Positions 53,419-63,288 of a DNA stretch of 64,000 nt are shown in pieces. Made by a program: the position numbers and the translations under genes. The notes under the pieces were generated by a model. That model did no database searches. It saw only the letters and a list, made by a program, of their open reading frames with translations, and was not told the DNA's origin. Source of the stretch: Niastella caeni (lineage in GTDB: Bacteria > Bacteroidota > Bacteroidia > Chitinophagales > Chitinophagaceae); contig NZ_STFF01000009.1 of NCBI RefSeq assembly GCF_004834005.1, positions 194,524-258,523 on the forward strand, read 5' to 3'. The number at the start of each line of letters is the position of its first letter. Within the stretch, counting starts at the first letter, position 1.

Positions 53419-55407
53419 ATGACATCATACAAACCCCTGTTATTGCTAATGCTGTTGTTATGTATGATGGGCGCTGCCCAGGCACAGGTAAATGATACGG
53501 CCGCTGCAGAGATCAACCCGCAGGTTGATAATAACCAGGTGAAATTTGATGCATCCTTACGCCCGCTGCGACAAATAGCAGGTGCACCTGCTTCTTTCTA
53601 CTCCTACTTCTGGGAATTTGGCGATGGCAGTTACAGCTTCGAAAAAAATCCCGTTCATATTTATAAGGATACCGGCGACTATGATGTACGCTTATATGCT
53701 ACGAATAATTACGACGATGGTAAAAAGCCGAACACCCGGCCTCGCCGCGTTCGGGTAAACAACCGCTCGATGCTGGCTGAAAATAAAAAACCAGTTTTTT
53801 TTACCGGTGAGGGGTCGCTTGAAATAAAATCGAATCAGATGCCGAAGCCGGGAGAAGATATGGTGCTGTTGATCGGCTATCGCAATAAAAGCAATACCGC
53901 TGCGCCCATCAGTGGCTCAGTGATGTTGCTGTACAACGAAAAGCAATTCAATCAAAACTGTTTTGACATTTCAGAAACCCGAAGCTATCACCAGGAAAAA
54001 ACCATCAGCCTGGAGTCGATGATGGCCTGGCTGCCCAATTCAGATTTGATAGAAGAACAGGCAATCAATTCCAAAGGAATATTCACCGTTGCAGCGGGTA
54101 CCAATACGCCAACCGCCGACAGGCGACAAATGATGCAACAGATAAAGCAGGAAATGAACAGCTTTCGTAAGCATACCATCTGGCGAATAAACAATGTTGA
54201 AAAGGGAGAAGAACAATTCATGTTCTTAACCATCAACACCCTGCCTGAAATGATCAGCGATACCAATGCAGTTGTTACGATCTCCGGCTTATTTGTTCCC
54301 GATGATCCTTCCATGGACATGGAGAAATTCAATCTGGAAATGCAGGTGGTAGCATCGCACGATCCCAACCGCATGATGTTAAAGAACAAAAAACTCAACT
54401 ATCGCTTTACCGGAAAGAATAGGGAGAATGCATACAAAGTGCAATTCCAAAATACAGGTAAAGGACCGGCCAAAAGAGTAGCGATCACTGTAACCATTCC
54501 GGGCTTATTGAACACGGCATCTTTGGAAGTGGTTGGCATGAAACCCGAATGTCCCTGGTGCAACACTACTTCGGGCACCCAAAGCTGTATTGATACCGTT
54601 GTTACCAAAGACAGCATTCAATTTATTTTTAACAACATTTACCTGCCGGGCACACAACAGGATGGTGTAAATGATCCGGATTCTACAAAAGGTTATATAA
54701 AATACCGCATTCGCTTTAGTAAGAAGATGCACAAGGTGCCGTTTCAAAGTCGCGCGGCCATTGTATTTGACAAGAATGAACCTATTTACACCAACCGCTC
54801 TACAGGCAGCTTCAGGAAAGGGATCTCACCAGGCATTATTCTCGCATTTGGTTCAACGCTTGGTTCTGTGCCGGCTGGCATGGCTGCACAACGGTATTCG
54901 CTGGGTTTTACGGTTTCTGAATATGCCGCGTATAAAAGATATTTTCAGTGGGAACTGTTCCTGCGGTCTGATCCCTCCTTTGAACAATTTGCAGGCCGCC
55001 GGCAGGGTGGCGACACCATTATAAACGGAACTAACTATAAGGTGCAGTACCGGGAAGGTTATGAAAAAATAAAGGTAGCATCTGTTGAAGTAGTTCCCGT
55101 ACAGCTTCGTTACAACCTGACATCCTTTGTTTCTGCAGGTGTTGGCGCCCTGGTATCGGGTGAAATAAGCCGCAATATTACCCGCTACGAGCGCGCTCTG
55201 ATCGCTAATCCGAATGGTACAGGAACTTTTACCCTTGAAGGTGAGACTGGAAAACAGAAAAAATCTTTTACAACAATGAGAGGAGCCCTGTTTGCAGATG
55301 TACAATTAGGAAAGGTAAGAACTGGTCCGGCTTTAGGTGTTCGACTTTTTCAATACATGAATCCATCGTATCAAAATATCATGTTGTATGCAAGCTGGAA
55401 GTTTTAA
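53419..55407 (+). CDS. Exported PKD-domain protein with C-terminal outer membrane barrel
   Basis: The 662-aa product has a signal peptide (about 1-23, AQA). A PKD domain spans about 35-115: FYSYFWEFGDGSYSFEKNPV and TGDYDVRLYATNN. Middle beta-sandwich domains follow, including a segment ending in FDKNEPIYTN typical of DUF11/DUF7619-like domains. A barrel-like region of about 190 residues ends YASWKF; alternating hydrophobics and a terminal Phe suggest outer membrane insertion. It sits between the lipoprotein and the CHAT protease genes, so a surface display or sensor role is plausible. Confidence 0.82.
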   Translation: MTSYKPLLLLMLLLCMMGAAQAQVNDTAAAEINPQVDNNQVKFDASLRPLRQIAGAPASFYSYFWEFGDGSYSFEKNPVHIYKDTGDYDVRLYATNNYDDGKKPNTRPRRVRVNNRSMLAENKKPVFFTGEGSLEIKSNQMPKPGEDMVLLIGYRNKSNTAAPISGSVMLLYNEKQFNQNCFDISETRSYHQEKTISLESMMAWLPNSDLIEEQAINSKGIFTVAAGTNTPTADRRQMMQQIKQEMNSFRKHTIWRINNVEKGEEQFMFLTINTLPEMISDTNAVVTISGLFVPDDPSMDMEKFNLEMQVVASHDPNRMMLKNKKLNYRFTGKNRENAYKVQFQNTGKGPAKRVAITVTIPGLLNTASLEVVGMKPECPWCNTTSGTQSCIDTVVTKDSIQFIFNNIYLPGTQQDGVNDPDSTKGYIKYRIRFSKKMHKVPFQSRAAIVFDKNEPIYTNRSTGSFRKGISPGIILAFGSTLGSVPAGMAAQRYSLGFTVSEYAAYKRYFQWELFLRSDPSFEQFAGRRQGGDTIINGTNYKVQYREGYEKIKVASVEVVPVQLRYNLTSFVSAGVGALVSGEISRNITRYERALIANPNGTGTFTLEGETGKQKKSFTTMRGALFADVQLGKVRTGPALGVRLFQYMNPSYQNIMLYASWKF

Positions 55408-55500
55408 TTGATCAGTTGTTTTGAAACAATAGTAATCCATTTCAATCCGGGCTATTTCTTACTTCCGTATTCCATTAGCATATTAGCTAATTATATTAAC

Positions 55501-55508
55501 TATCTTTA
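55501..55508 (+). promoter_or_regulatory. Probable promoter of the CHAT gene
   Basis: TATCTTTA is a one-mismatch TAnnTTTG element 17 nt before the ATG at 55526, implying a very short leader. Confidence 0.45.
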
Positions 55509-55525
55509 GCCAAATTAAAAACCCC

Positions 55526-58270
55526 ATGAGCTGCTGCCTGCACAAGGTAGTTATACAAATTTTTTTTTATTGCCTGATAACTGCCAGCGGGGTTTACGCG
55601 TTGCCCGATAGCCTTTCTCTTCCAACTGCATTAACAAAAAAGCTGGCGCATTTTCGCCAGCAGGATGACCTGGAGTTGTGGATCTATGAACGCATGCAGT
55701 ATGTGGAACAAAATCCAACTGCACGTATTGATTTTTTGATGCGCTCGCAACAGGAAGCCTGGCGAACGTATAAAACGTATTATGAGCGGTTGGCCTGGTT
55801 CGATCTGCTGTCGGTGCAGGGCTATTATCAATTACAAACCGGGAATATTCTTGCCTCTATAAACGCTTATGAAGCGGCGCTGGCATTTTATGAATCGTAT
55901 CCATTGCCAGATGCGGACGTTATTGAGACCGTATTAAAACCGCTGGGTAATAATTATACCCGGCTGGCAGATTATAATACCGCCCTGTTCATTTACCGGA
56001 AAACAATGTCATTGGCGCAGAAGGCCAATAATAACAACCTCATTGCATCTACTTACAGCAATATGGCCATCTGTTCCAGGTCGCAGGATGATCTGGTTGC
56101 CGCCACCGCTTATTGCCAGGAAGGCATTCGTTATGCATCGCCTAAAACACCATTGTATGGTTTATTGCTCAGTACCCGCGCCGACATCTTAACCGCGCAG
56201 GAGAAATTCGATTCTGCAGAAATAAGTTGCCAGGCGGCATTGAAAAAATTGCAACAGCATCAACACGACGCATCCGCATTATATTGGTATTCGGGGGCGC
56301 TACAGGTAGCCGCAAAGATTGCGGTGCAAAAACAACAATATCGCAAGGCGGCTGATTATGCAGAAAAGGCATTACAAATATTCCAGCAGCACTTTCCTGT
56401 AACAAGGCAACGCGAAAAAGCCAAAGTGCATGTGTTGCTCGGTGATATTAATATTAAAACAGGCCAGGCAACACAGGCGCTCAGGTATTACCAGCAAGCG
56501 CTGGTGTTAATGATCCCAGCCTGGGAGCATTATGCCATCAACGCAGTTCCTTCAGCAAATGCGTTATACAGCGAGAACACCCTCACAGATGCATTGTGTG
56601 GAAAAGCAGCAGCCCTCATTCAACTTAATCAACCACAGGATGCCTTACAACATTATATAAGCGCGTTTGTAGCAACGGGAAAACTCAGAAAAGAATTCTT
56701 TTATGCCGAGTCAAAGTTGCGGGAAGTGTCTGAAAGCCGGTCGCGGGTGGAAGCAGCCACTAAACTGGCCTACAACTTATGGAAGCAAACGGGTGAAACG
56801 AAATTTTTAGATCAGCTCCTGTTGATCACCGAAATGTCGCGGGCTCAGGTGTTAATGGATGAACGCCGGTCACGCATGCAGGTATCTGGTATAGCTTCAT
56901 CAACCGATTCTCTATTCAGGCAATGCAGGCAACTACAACAGGCCATTCTCTATTATCAGCATGAGTTGCTAAACAGAAAAGACAATAAGAATATTAGTAC
57001 GCTGTTACAGCAGGCAGAATATGATCTTTCGTTGTTGAATAAAAAAATAAAACAGCAGTCCTTCCAGGCCATGAACGACGCCAACGCGCTTACCGTAGAA
57101 TCGCTGTATAACTTCATGCTTCAAATTCCTGACAGCGTAACCATGCTTGAATTCGTAGCGGGTGGTGATAGCAGTTTTATTATTGAACTGGATAATAAAG
57201 GCATTCAATCGATACAGGTTATTTCAGCAAGCCAAGCATTACATGAGGAAATTCCCGCCTTCATGCATCGTTGGTTTGCCAATGGTGCATCGGCCATGTT
57301 GAACGAGCCACGCCAATTTTATTCAGCCTGTTATGGCATTTACCAGGCTACTTTCAATAACAGGGCGTGGAAAAAAGACCGGCATTATGTGCTGATACCG
57401 GATGGCATGTTTAATTACCTGCCATTTGATGCATTGCTCACCGGTTCCGCCTATCAAAACAATTACCGCCAATGGCCCTTTCTTTGCAAACAGGTTTCCT
57501 TATCACAGGCCTATTCACTGGCCACCTGGCACGTACAGCAAACTGCACAATATAATGCAGCCGCGTTCACCGGTTTCTTCGTTTCAAAGGGACAGCATGC
57601 ACAACAGGTTGCCCTGTCAATAGATGAGGAATACAATACTTTGAGCAAAAAAATAACCGGCAGGTATTATACTAATGCAACTGCCACCTGGAACACCTTT
57701 AACAGTATAACCGATTCTACCGGTATCCTTCACATTAGCACCCATGCTGTTTCAGCGGCTTCCGATTCTTTCCCCTACCTGCAGCTGTACGATAAACCCT
57801 TTTATTTATTCGAACTCCGGTACAAACATTTTGCACCCGCACTGGTAGTGTTAAGCGCTTGCAAAACAGCCGACGGCCTGTTGCTCGAAGGTGAAGGGCT
57901 CAACAGCATAAGCCGGGAGTTCACCGCGGCCGGCGCCGGCGGCGTAATATCAGGTTTATGGAATGTGAATGATAAAACGGCCATTGCCCTGATGCAACGC
58001 TTTTATGAGCAGCTAGATCAACAACCCGATATCGCCCGCGCCCTACATAACGCAAAAAAAGAGTGGTTGCAAAGTGAGCATGAAAATGCCCTGCTGCAAT
58101 TGCCCTATTATTGGGCCGGATTTGTATACAGCGGGCACCTGCAAAAAGTTGCCCTACCTGCCGTACAATCGAAAAAAAAGAATTACTGGCTTCTCCCGCT
58201 GTTGTTGATTCCGGGCATCTTATTTGTTTATTCTCGTCTACGCCGAAAAAAAAATGTAGCTTACGCATAA
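55526..58270 (+). CDS. Exported TPR-CHAT caspase-like protease with C-terminal membrane anchor
   Basis: The 914-aa product has an N-terminal signal-like hydrophobic segment (about 8-26). About ten TPR-type helical repeats follow (about 70-430, for example YTRLADYNTALFIYRKTMSL). A CHAT domain (about 600-860) keeps the catalytic dyad: His740 in ISTHAVSAASDS and Cys779 in LSACKTADGLLLEGEG. The rest of the fold includes AGAGGVISGLWNVND and LPYYWAGFVYSG. A C-terminal helix (about 888-905) with a basic end could anchor it, leaving TPR and CHAT outside the cytoplasm. CHAT domains are caspase-like peptidases; the substrate is unknown. Confidence 0.88.
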   Translation: MSCCLHKVVIQIFFYCLITASGVYALPDSLSLPTALTKKLAHFRQQDDLELWIYERMQYVEQNPTARIDFLMRSQQEAWRTYKTYYERLAWFDLLSVQGYYQLQTGNILASINAYEAALAFYESYPLPDADVIETVLKPLGNNYTRLADYNTALFIYRKTMSLAQKANNNNLIASTYSNMAICSRSQDDLVAATAYCQEGIRYASPKTPLYGLLLSTRADILTAQEKFDSAEISCQAALKKLQQHQHDASALYWYSGALQVAAKIAVQKQQYRKAADYAEKALQIFQQHFPVTRQREKAKVHVLLGDINIKTGQATQALRYYQQALVLMIPAWEHYAINAVPSANALYSENTLTDALCGKAAALIQLNQPQDALQHYISAFVATGKLRKEFFYAESKLREVSESRSRVEAATKLAYNLWKQTGETKFLDQLLLITEMSRAQVLMDERRSRMQVSGIASSTDSLFRQCRQLQQAILYYQHELLNRKDNKNISTLLQQAEYDLSLLNKKIKQQSFQAMNDANALTVESLYNFMLQIPDSVTMLEFVAGGDSSFIIELDNKGIQSIQVISASQALHEEIPAFMHRWFANGASAMLNEPRQFYSACYGIYQATFNNRAWKKDRHYVLIPDGMFNYLPFDALLTGSAYQNNYRQWPFLCKQVSLSQAYSLATWHVQQTAQYNAAAFTGFFVSKGQHAQQVALSIDEEYNTLSKKITGRYYTNATATWNTFNSITDSTGILHISTHAVSAASDSFPYLQLYDKPFYLFELRYKHFAPALVVLSACKTADGLLLEGEGLNSISREFTAAGAGGVISGLWNVNDKTAIALMQRFYEQLDQQPDIARALHNAKKEWLQSEHENALLQLPYYWAGFVYSGHLQKVALPAVQSKKKNYWLLPLLLIPGILFVYSRLRRKKNVAYA

Positions 58271-58333
58271 GGGTATTTGCAGCTCTGCGTGTAATACTAT
58301 AAAATTTTATCATAAAGGGGGATTTTATCGGGC

Positions 58334-58885
58334 TTGGACCTGCACGATGGCATAATAAACAATGATAACAGACTGACGGCAGTCGTAGAAAGATACTTTC
58401 AATCCTGTTTTGAAGGGTTGTACCGCTATGCCTTTACCCTGCTAAAAAATAACGACGACGCTAAAGATGCCGTTCAGGCAGTGTTTGTAAAACTTTGGGA
58501 GAAACGGGCCAGCATCGATGAACAGCAATCCATGCAATCTTATTTATATACTTCGGTTTTCCATTATTGTCTGAATGTAAAAAGGCATGAGAAAGTGAGA
58601 ACGGCATATATTCAAAATCACCAATCTATACCGCACGTTTTTAATGATGCGTTGACAAGCAGGGAAAACGTTGCATTGATCACTGAAGCCCTGGAAAGTC
58701 TGCCACCCCAATGCAAATTAATTTTTCTAAAAAGCAGGTTTGAGAAAAAGAAGTATGCCGAAATAGCGGAGGAATTGAACCTATCTGTTAAAACAGTAGA
58801 AGCACAGATCGGAAAAGCACTTAAAATATTACGGGAAAAGCTATCTGAAGTTTTGATCTTGTTAGTCCTACTCCTAACCCAATAA
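58334..58885 (+). CDS. FecI-like ECF sigma factor
   Basis: The 183-aa product has region 2 (about 20-85: YRYAFTLLKNNDDAKDAVQA, VFVKLWEKR) and region 4 (about 125-175: LPPQCKLIFLKSRFEKKKYA, LNLSVKTVEAQIGKALKILR). This is the classical Bacteroidota FecI type. There is no ATG near the start; TTG 58334 lies 14 nt after an AGGGGG stretch and gives the expected length. It is followed by fecR after one base. It is probably autoregulated and controlled by the FecR protein. Confidence 0.88.
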   Translation: MDLHDGIINNDNRLTAVVERYFQSCFEGLYRYAFTLLKNNDDAKDAVQAVFVKLWEKRASIDEQQSMQSYLYTSVFHYCLNVKRHEKVRTAYIQNHQSIPHVFNDALTSRENVALITEALESLPPQCKLIFLKSRFEKKKYAEIAEELNLSVKTVEAQIGKALKILREKLSEVLILLVLLLTQ

Positions 58886-58886
58886 G

Positions 58887-59891
58887 ATGAATAATAAAAA
58901 CCATACCGACGTTGATTACCTGCTGTTGGGCAGATATTTATCCGGTGAAGCATCGCCAGCGGAAGCCATTGCGCTGGAAGAATGGCTAACGGTATCGCCT
59001 GCCAACAAGCAGCTATTTGAACAGATCAGCAACGTATGGAGCAACCTGGCTTCTGAAGAAAAGTGTATTTTGCCAGATAAAGCAGCATTTTTTCAGCAGA
59101 TAAAAGATCAATTCCCGCAAAGGCCTCAACCCAAAATATATCCGTTAAAAAGAATATCAGTTGTGACCAAAATTGCAGCCAGCATTGTACTTATAGCTGG
59201 CGCTGCGTTTTTGTATCTTACTCTTTCAAAAAAGGATCAATCTAAGAACACAATTGCCCTAACCCGTCAAACACAACAAACAATCCTCCACGATACCTTG
59301 CCCGATGGCTCAACAGCTATCATAAACAGTTATTCGTCATTGCGGTATCCCGATCAATTTACCAACAACAAAAGAGAAATACAATTAAACGGCGAAGCCT
59401 GGTTTTCGGTAATGGCCAATCCGTCAAAACCGTTCATCATAACCACCGGCCCTATACACATAAAAGTGATCGGTACTTCGTTCAATGTTCGCAATACGAA
59501 CGAGACCATTGAAGTGGCTGTAAAAACAGGCATTGTGCGCATGCTGAACAATTCCGACAGTATAACCGTACAGGCCGGAGAAAAAGGGATTTACAATATT
59601 CGTAAACAACTTTTTTCTTTGCTAAACAGGTACAACCTGAACGAAATAGGCTACGCCACCAAAGTTTTCAATTTTGAGAACGCGACCTTAAAAGAGATCA
59701 TTGATCAGTTACAAAAAGCATATGACATAAAAATAATAATTACCAATAAGCACCTGGAAGCCTGCACCATGAGCAGTTCTTTCGATAATAAATCTATAGA
59801 ATATATTTTTGACGTATTGGCGATGACGTTGAATATAGAATACCGTATTGAACATAAAACCGTGTATATAAGTGGCAACAGTTGTACGTAA
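58887..59891 (+). CDS. FecR-family anti-sigma factor with DUF4974
   Basis: The 334-aa product has an N-terminal cytoplasmic part (about 1-85: LLGRYLSGEASPAEAIALEE), one membrane helix (about 92-111), a periplasmic FecR domain (about 135-225: TLPDGSTAIINSYSSLRYPD, IQLNGEAWFSVM, VIGTSFNVRN) and a C-terminal DUF4974/STN-like domain (about 255-332: FENATLKEIIDQLQKAYDIK). It transmits an outer membrane signal to FecI. It overlaps the next gene by 20 bp. The normal partner, a TonB receptor with an STN domain, is missing here. Confidence 0.92.
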   Translation: MNNKNHTDVDYLLLGRYLSGEASPAEAIALEEWLTVSPANKQLFEQISNVWSNLASEEKCILPDKAAFFQQIKDQFPQRPQPKIYPLKRISVVTKIAASIVLIAGAAFLYLTLSKKDQSKNTIALTRQTQQTILHDTLPDGSTAIINSYSSLRYPDQFTNNKREIQLNGEAWFSVMANPSKPFIITTGPIHIKVIGTSFNVRNTNETIEVAVKTGIVRMLNNSDSITVQAGEKGIYNIRKQLFSLLNRYNLNEIGYATKVFNFENATLKEIIDQLQKAYDIKIIITNKHLEACTMSSSFDNKSIEYIFDVLAMTLNIEYRIEHKTVYISGNSCT

Positions 59892-61143
59892 TAAGAAACT
59901 ATTGGTCAGTATATATTTGATTATGTGCCTGATAACGATCGGCCAGGCAGGCAATGCACAGCAAGGCGCTATTAACCTGCAAAAGAAAGTAGTGGTGCCG
60001 GCCAATAATATAAAACTGGATTCCCTGCTTCGGCTGATCAAAAAACAAACAGGTGCAAAATTCTCTATTAATACCCGCAAGTTCCCTGCATCAAAATACA
60101 TTCGTTTAAAAAAAAATACGCCAACGATTGCCGGTTTGTTGCAGGAAATAAAGCAAAATACAGGTGTTTATTATGCCGTGCTGGGTGATCATATTATCCT
60201 GCTCGATAATCCCCCACCGGCTAAACGAAAAGAAAATAATGCTCATTCTCCTCATGTATCCCATATTTCAAAAAAACCTTCGTCATTACCCAAACGCTCT
60301 GTAACGAACAAGAAGGTTGTTACACCGGATAAGAATACAAAACAGTCGGTTATTAAATTGCCTGACACGGCAAACGGGAAACCGGTGCTGGTTAATAACC
60401 CCGCGCCCGTTGTTGATACAATACCAGTTATAACCACTATTGATCCCGTTTCTTCCCAGCCACTGGCAATTGATACATTAAAGCCTGTTATTGATACTAC
60501 AGCCAACCAGAACACAGTAAAAAACCCGCGACAAATCCGCAAACGCTCAACAACCAATAACAATCAGCCAACTACTACCAATAAAAGCAAGAAAGAAAAA
60601 CAACCATTTACAAGAGATCTTTTTGCAAAACCTGGAATTACTGTGGATGATCTTTTCTATTTCAATCCCACCATACAACTCGGGTTGCCCTACCTATATG
60701 GCATCGCCTCATGGAGTAGTAACTTCAATGTCTCAATGTTTAGGTATGGTGTGGGTGGTTCCGTTCCTTTATCCGATCAATGGAAATTACATCTTCAGTT
60801 AACCACAGGAAAATTGTTAGCAAAATGGGATACCGCAGGAGAACGGTACGAATTTAAAACCAGGTTACATAGGGCTGCACTGATAGGTGAAGTCAAATTA
60901 AACAGCCGGTTTTCTATTCAATTCGGACCAGTGTTGAATATTATGAAATTAACTTTTTACCGCAATGGTGAAATGAAAGCGCCAGGATTTACAGCCGCCT
61001 TTGTTGATCAAAGATTCGATCTGCTGAAACCCATTTATACGATCAAAGATACTTATTCAGTAAACGCTGCGCAAAGCACTAAATCATGGATAGGATTTCA
61101 GGCAGGCATCTTTTATAACATTAATTTTTTCGACCCGAAATAA
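59872..61143 (+). CDS. STN domain joined by a long linker to a small outer membrane barrel
   Basis: The 423-aa product, starting at GTG 59872 inside the end of fecR, has a signal peptide (about 8-30). An STN domain follows (about 35-113: IKLDSLLRLIKKQTGAKFSI, PTIAGLLQEIKQNTGVYYAV, GDHIILLDN). Next is a Pro/Thr/Lys-rich linker of about 130 residues. The C-terminal region (about 255-423) has alternating hydrophobic strands, for example WKLHLQLTTGKLLAKWDT and FSIQFGPVLNIMKL, ending NINFFDPK. It lacks plug and 22-strand barrel, so it is not a TonB receptor. It probably supplies the STN signal to FecR. Confidence 0.8.
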   Translation: MATVVRNKKLLVSIYLIMCLITIGQAGNAQQGAINLQKKVVVPANNIKLDSLLRLIKKQTGAKFSINTRKFPASKYIRLKKNTPTIAGLLQEIKQNTGVYYAVLGDHIILLDNPPPAKRKENNAHSPHVSHISKKPSSLPKRSVTNKKVVTPDKNTKQSVIKLPDTANGKPVLVNNPAPVVDTIPVITTIDPVSSQPLAIDTLKPVIDTTANQNTVKNPRQIRKRSTTNNNQPTTTNKSKKEKQPFTRDLFAKPGITVDDLFYFNPTIQLGLPYLYGIASWSSNFNVSMFRYGVGGSVPLSDQWKLHLQLTTGKLLAKWDTAGERYEFKTRLHRAALIGEVKLNSRFSIQFGPVLNIMKLTFYRNGEMKAPGFTAAFVDQRFDLLKPIYTIKDTYSVNAAQSTKSWIGFQAGIFYNINFFDPK

Positions 61144-61193
61144 GGGTATTTGTTGAATAACGTGTATCAGTAGTGTATATCAATTAATAAGCA

Positions 61194-61982
61194 ATGATAG
61201 CATTACTGAAAACTACCGAACGTACCAACAATCTTTCGTACATCAATAATTATGTTTTTCAGCGCCATCTGTTTGCCTACCAGGCTATCCTGAAGTATCA
61301 TGTAGCAGGCAAACATGTACTTGAACTGGGTTGCGGCGAAGGGTATGGTATGGAATTATTAAGCCCGCATGCAGACCTGTATATGGCGGTTGATAAGAAA
61401 AAGCCCCAAGGCGTTTCATTTAACAATAAGGTATTATTTAAGCAATGTCACCTTCCCTTTCTGTATGACATTAAGGACAACGCATTCGATACTGTAATAT
61501 GCTTCCAGGTAATTGAACATATAAAAAATGACCATCGCCTGCTTGATGAAATAAAAAGAGTATTGAAACCCGGAGGCACTTTATTTCTCACCACGCCTAA
61601 CAAATTAACCTCGTTAACCAGAAATCCTTTCCACATCAGGGAATATCTTCCTGTTCAAATGCAGCAATTGATCGCCAGTCATTTTGATGCATATACTTTA
61701 AACGGCATATATGGCAATGATGTAGTGATGAAGTATTATGAAGAGAATAGAAGAGCAATAGAACGCATTACCCGGTTTGATGTTCTCAACTTGCAGCACC
61801 GGCTGCCCGCTTTCCTGTTGAAAGGTGTTTACAGTGTGCTCAATAACTACAATCGCTTTTCCCTTGCCCGAAAAGCGCCCGACATTACGGCCGGCATCAA
61901 CTATGACGACTTTTACCGTGATGAGCTGTCAGAAAATTGCCTGGATTACTTTGTTACTGCCAGTAAACCGCTACACAGCTAA
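61194..61982 (+). CDS. SAM-dependent methyltransferase (class I)
   Basis: The 262-aa product has the Rossmann-fold motifs VLELGCGEGYGMELL (motif I, about 41-55), an acidic end of the second strand (MAVDKKK), FDTVICFQVIEHIKND (motif II) and VLKPGGTLFLTTPNK (motif III). The type resembles methyltransferases that accept small molecules or glycan/lipid precursors; the substrate is unknown. No signal peptide. The 3' end overlaps the convergent desaturase gene by 12 bp. Confidence 0.92.
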   Translation: MIALLKTTERTNNLSYINNYVFQRHLFAYQAILKYHVAGKHVLELGCGEGYGMELLSPHADLYMAVDKKKPQGVSFNNKVLFKQCHLPFLYDIKDNAFDTVICFQVIEHIKNDHRLLDEIKRVLKPGGTLFLTTPNKLTSLTRNPFHIREYLPVQMQQLIASHFDAYTLNGIYGNDVVMKYYEENRRAIERITRFDVLNLQHRLPAFLLKGVYSVLNNYNRFSLARKAPDITAGINYDDFYRDELSENCLDYFVTASKPLHS

Positions 61983-63053
61983 CGGCTTTTTACCTAACGA
62001 TTTGATAAAACGGAAATGCGATTTAACAGCACGGTTCAATGAAGGAATGCTATTATAAGGAACATTAAATTCTTCGCATTTTTCTTTTACTATTTTACTC
62101 AACGCCGGATAATGTATATGACTGATCCGGGGAAAGAGATGATGCTCTACCTGGTAATTCAAACCACCGGCAAACCAGGAGATCACTTTGTTATTGGGTG
62201 AAAAGTTAGAAGTAGTTTTTAATTGGTGAATGGCCCATTCATTTTCTATGACCGTTGTTTCGTTCAAAGGCGCAAAGGTAAACTCCGTTTCTTCCACTAC
62301 GTGAGCCAACTGAAATACGATGGCCAGCGTAAATCCTAATCCAATGTGCAAACTTAAAAAGAACACCAACCATTGTTGCCAGCCGGTAAGCAATATGGGT
62401 AACGCGATATAAAAGAATAGATACAACAGTTTACTGATCCAGAAAACAAGATGATCTTTTGTTTTCATTTTCTGCAGGTCAGTTGTGTGTACTTTTCTTT
62501 TGAAATATTTTTCAAAGTCCTGGAACAGGATCCAGATCATAGAACTGATAGCATACAATACGGGCGTATATAAATGCTGTATCCTGTGCATGGGCACCCA
62601 CTGCTGCGAGCTGCACATTCTTATAAAAGGTGTTTTGGCAATATCATCATCAACGCCATCAACATTTGGATAGGTGTGGTGAATGATGTTATGTTTATGC
62701 CGCCAGATAAAACTATTTCCGCCCAGGGCGTTTAACGTTAAACCCAACGTATCATTTACCCAGTTCTTAGAAGAATAGCTGCCATGGTTGGCATCATGCA
62801 TTACATTAAATCCTATGCAGGCAGATAAAAATCCCAAAACGCTGCCAATTAAGATCGTTGTTATTATTGGGAGGGAAAAACTAACTGCGGTGAGGTATAA
62901 TGCAATAGCAGCCGCAATCAAAATAATTGTTTTGGAATACAATTTCCAGTTCCCTGTTTTTTTTAATTCTTTCTCCTGAAAATACTTGTCTATAGCCAAT
63001 TTCAATGACTGGAAGAAGACCGCATTTTTATTATTGAAGATGACTTTAGACAT
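61971..63053 (-). CDS. Fatty acid desaturase, acyl-lipid/linoleoyl type
   Basis: I start it at ATG 63053 (360 aa); an earlier ATG at 63107 adds 18 residues, but a TACCTTTA promoter-like element lies between the two. The three histidine boxes are present: HDANHGS, HKHNIIHHTYPN and QVEHHLFPRISH (the first His of box three replaced by Gln, as in front-end desaturases). Four membrane segments are visible. It inserts a double bond into acyl chains of lipids, with electrons from a ferredoxin or cytochrome b5-like donor encoded elsewhere. Confidence 0.92.
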   Translation of the reverse strand: MSKVIFNNKNAVFFQSLKLAIDKYFQEKELKKTGNWKLYSKTIILIAAAIALYLTAVSFSLPIITTILIGSVLGFLSACIGFNVMHDANHGSYSSKNWVNDTLGLTLNALGGNSFIWRHKHNIIHHTYPNVDGVDDDIAKTPFIRMCSSQQWVPMHRIQHLYTPVLYAISSMIWILFQDFEKYFKRKVHTTDLQKMKTKDHLVFWISKLLYLFFYIALPILLTGWQQWLVFFLSLHIGLGFTLAIVFQLAHVVEETEFTFAPLNETTVIENEWAIHQLKTTSNFSPNNKVISWFAGGLNYQVEHHLFPRISHIHYPALSKIVKEKCEEFNVPYNSIPSLNRAVKSHFRFIKSLGKKPLAV

Positions 63054-63220
63054 GGTTAGGGATTTTAGGGTACAACGGTTAAAGGTATCTTTTATTTCTG
63101 ATTGCATTCCTATTACTAATGTTAATATAGCAAAAAGCTTAAAGTTTTCACGTCAACCCTGAATAATACCCTTTGTATTGATTCTGAACTTTCACTAAAC
63201 CTACAAATTATTGTTTTTCA

Positions 63221-63228
63221 TATCTTTG
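63221..63228 (+). promoter_or_regulatory. Bacteroidota -7 element for the DUF4160 gene remnant
   Basis: TATCTTTG is an exact TAnnTTTG match about 60 nt before the ATG at 63289. Confidence 0.55.
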
Positions 63229-63288
63229 TATCATTCGGATATTTTATACAAATAGGAACTAGGGTTTTTAGCTTTAAATTTGAATTAG

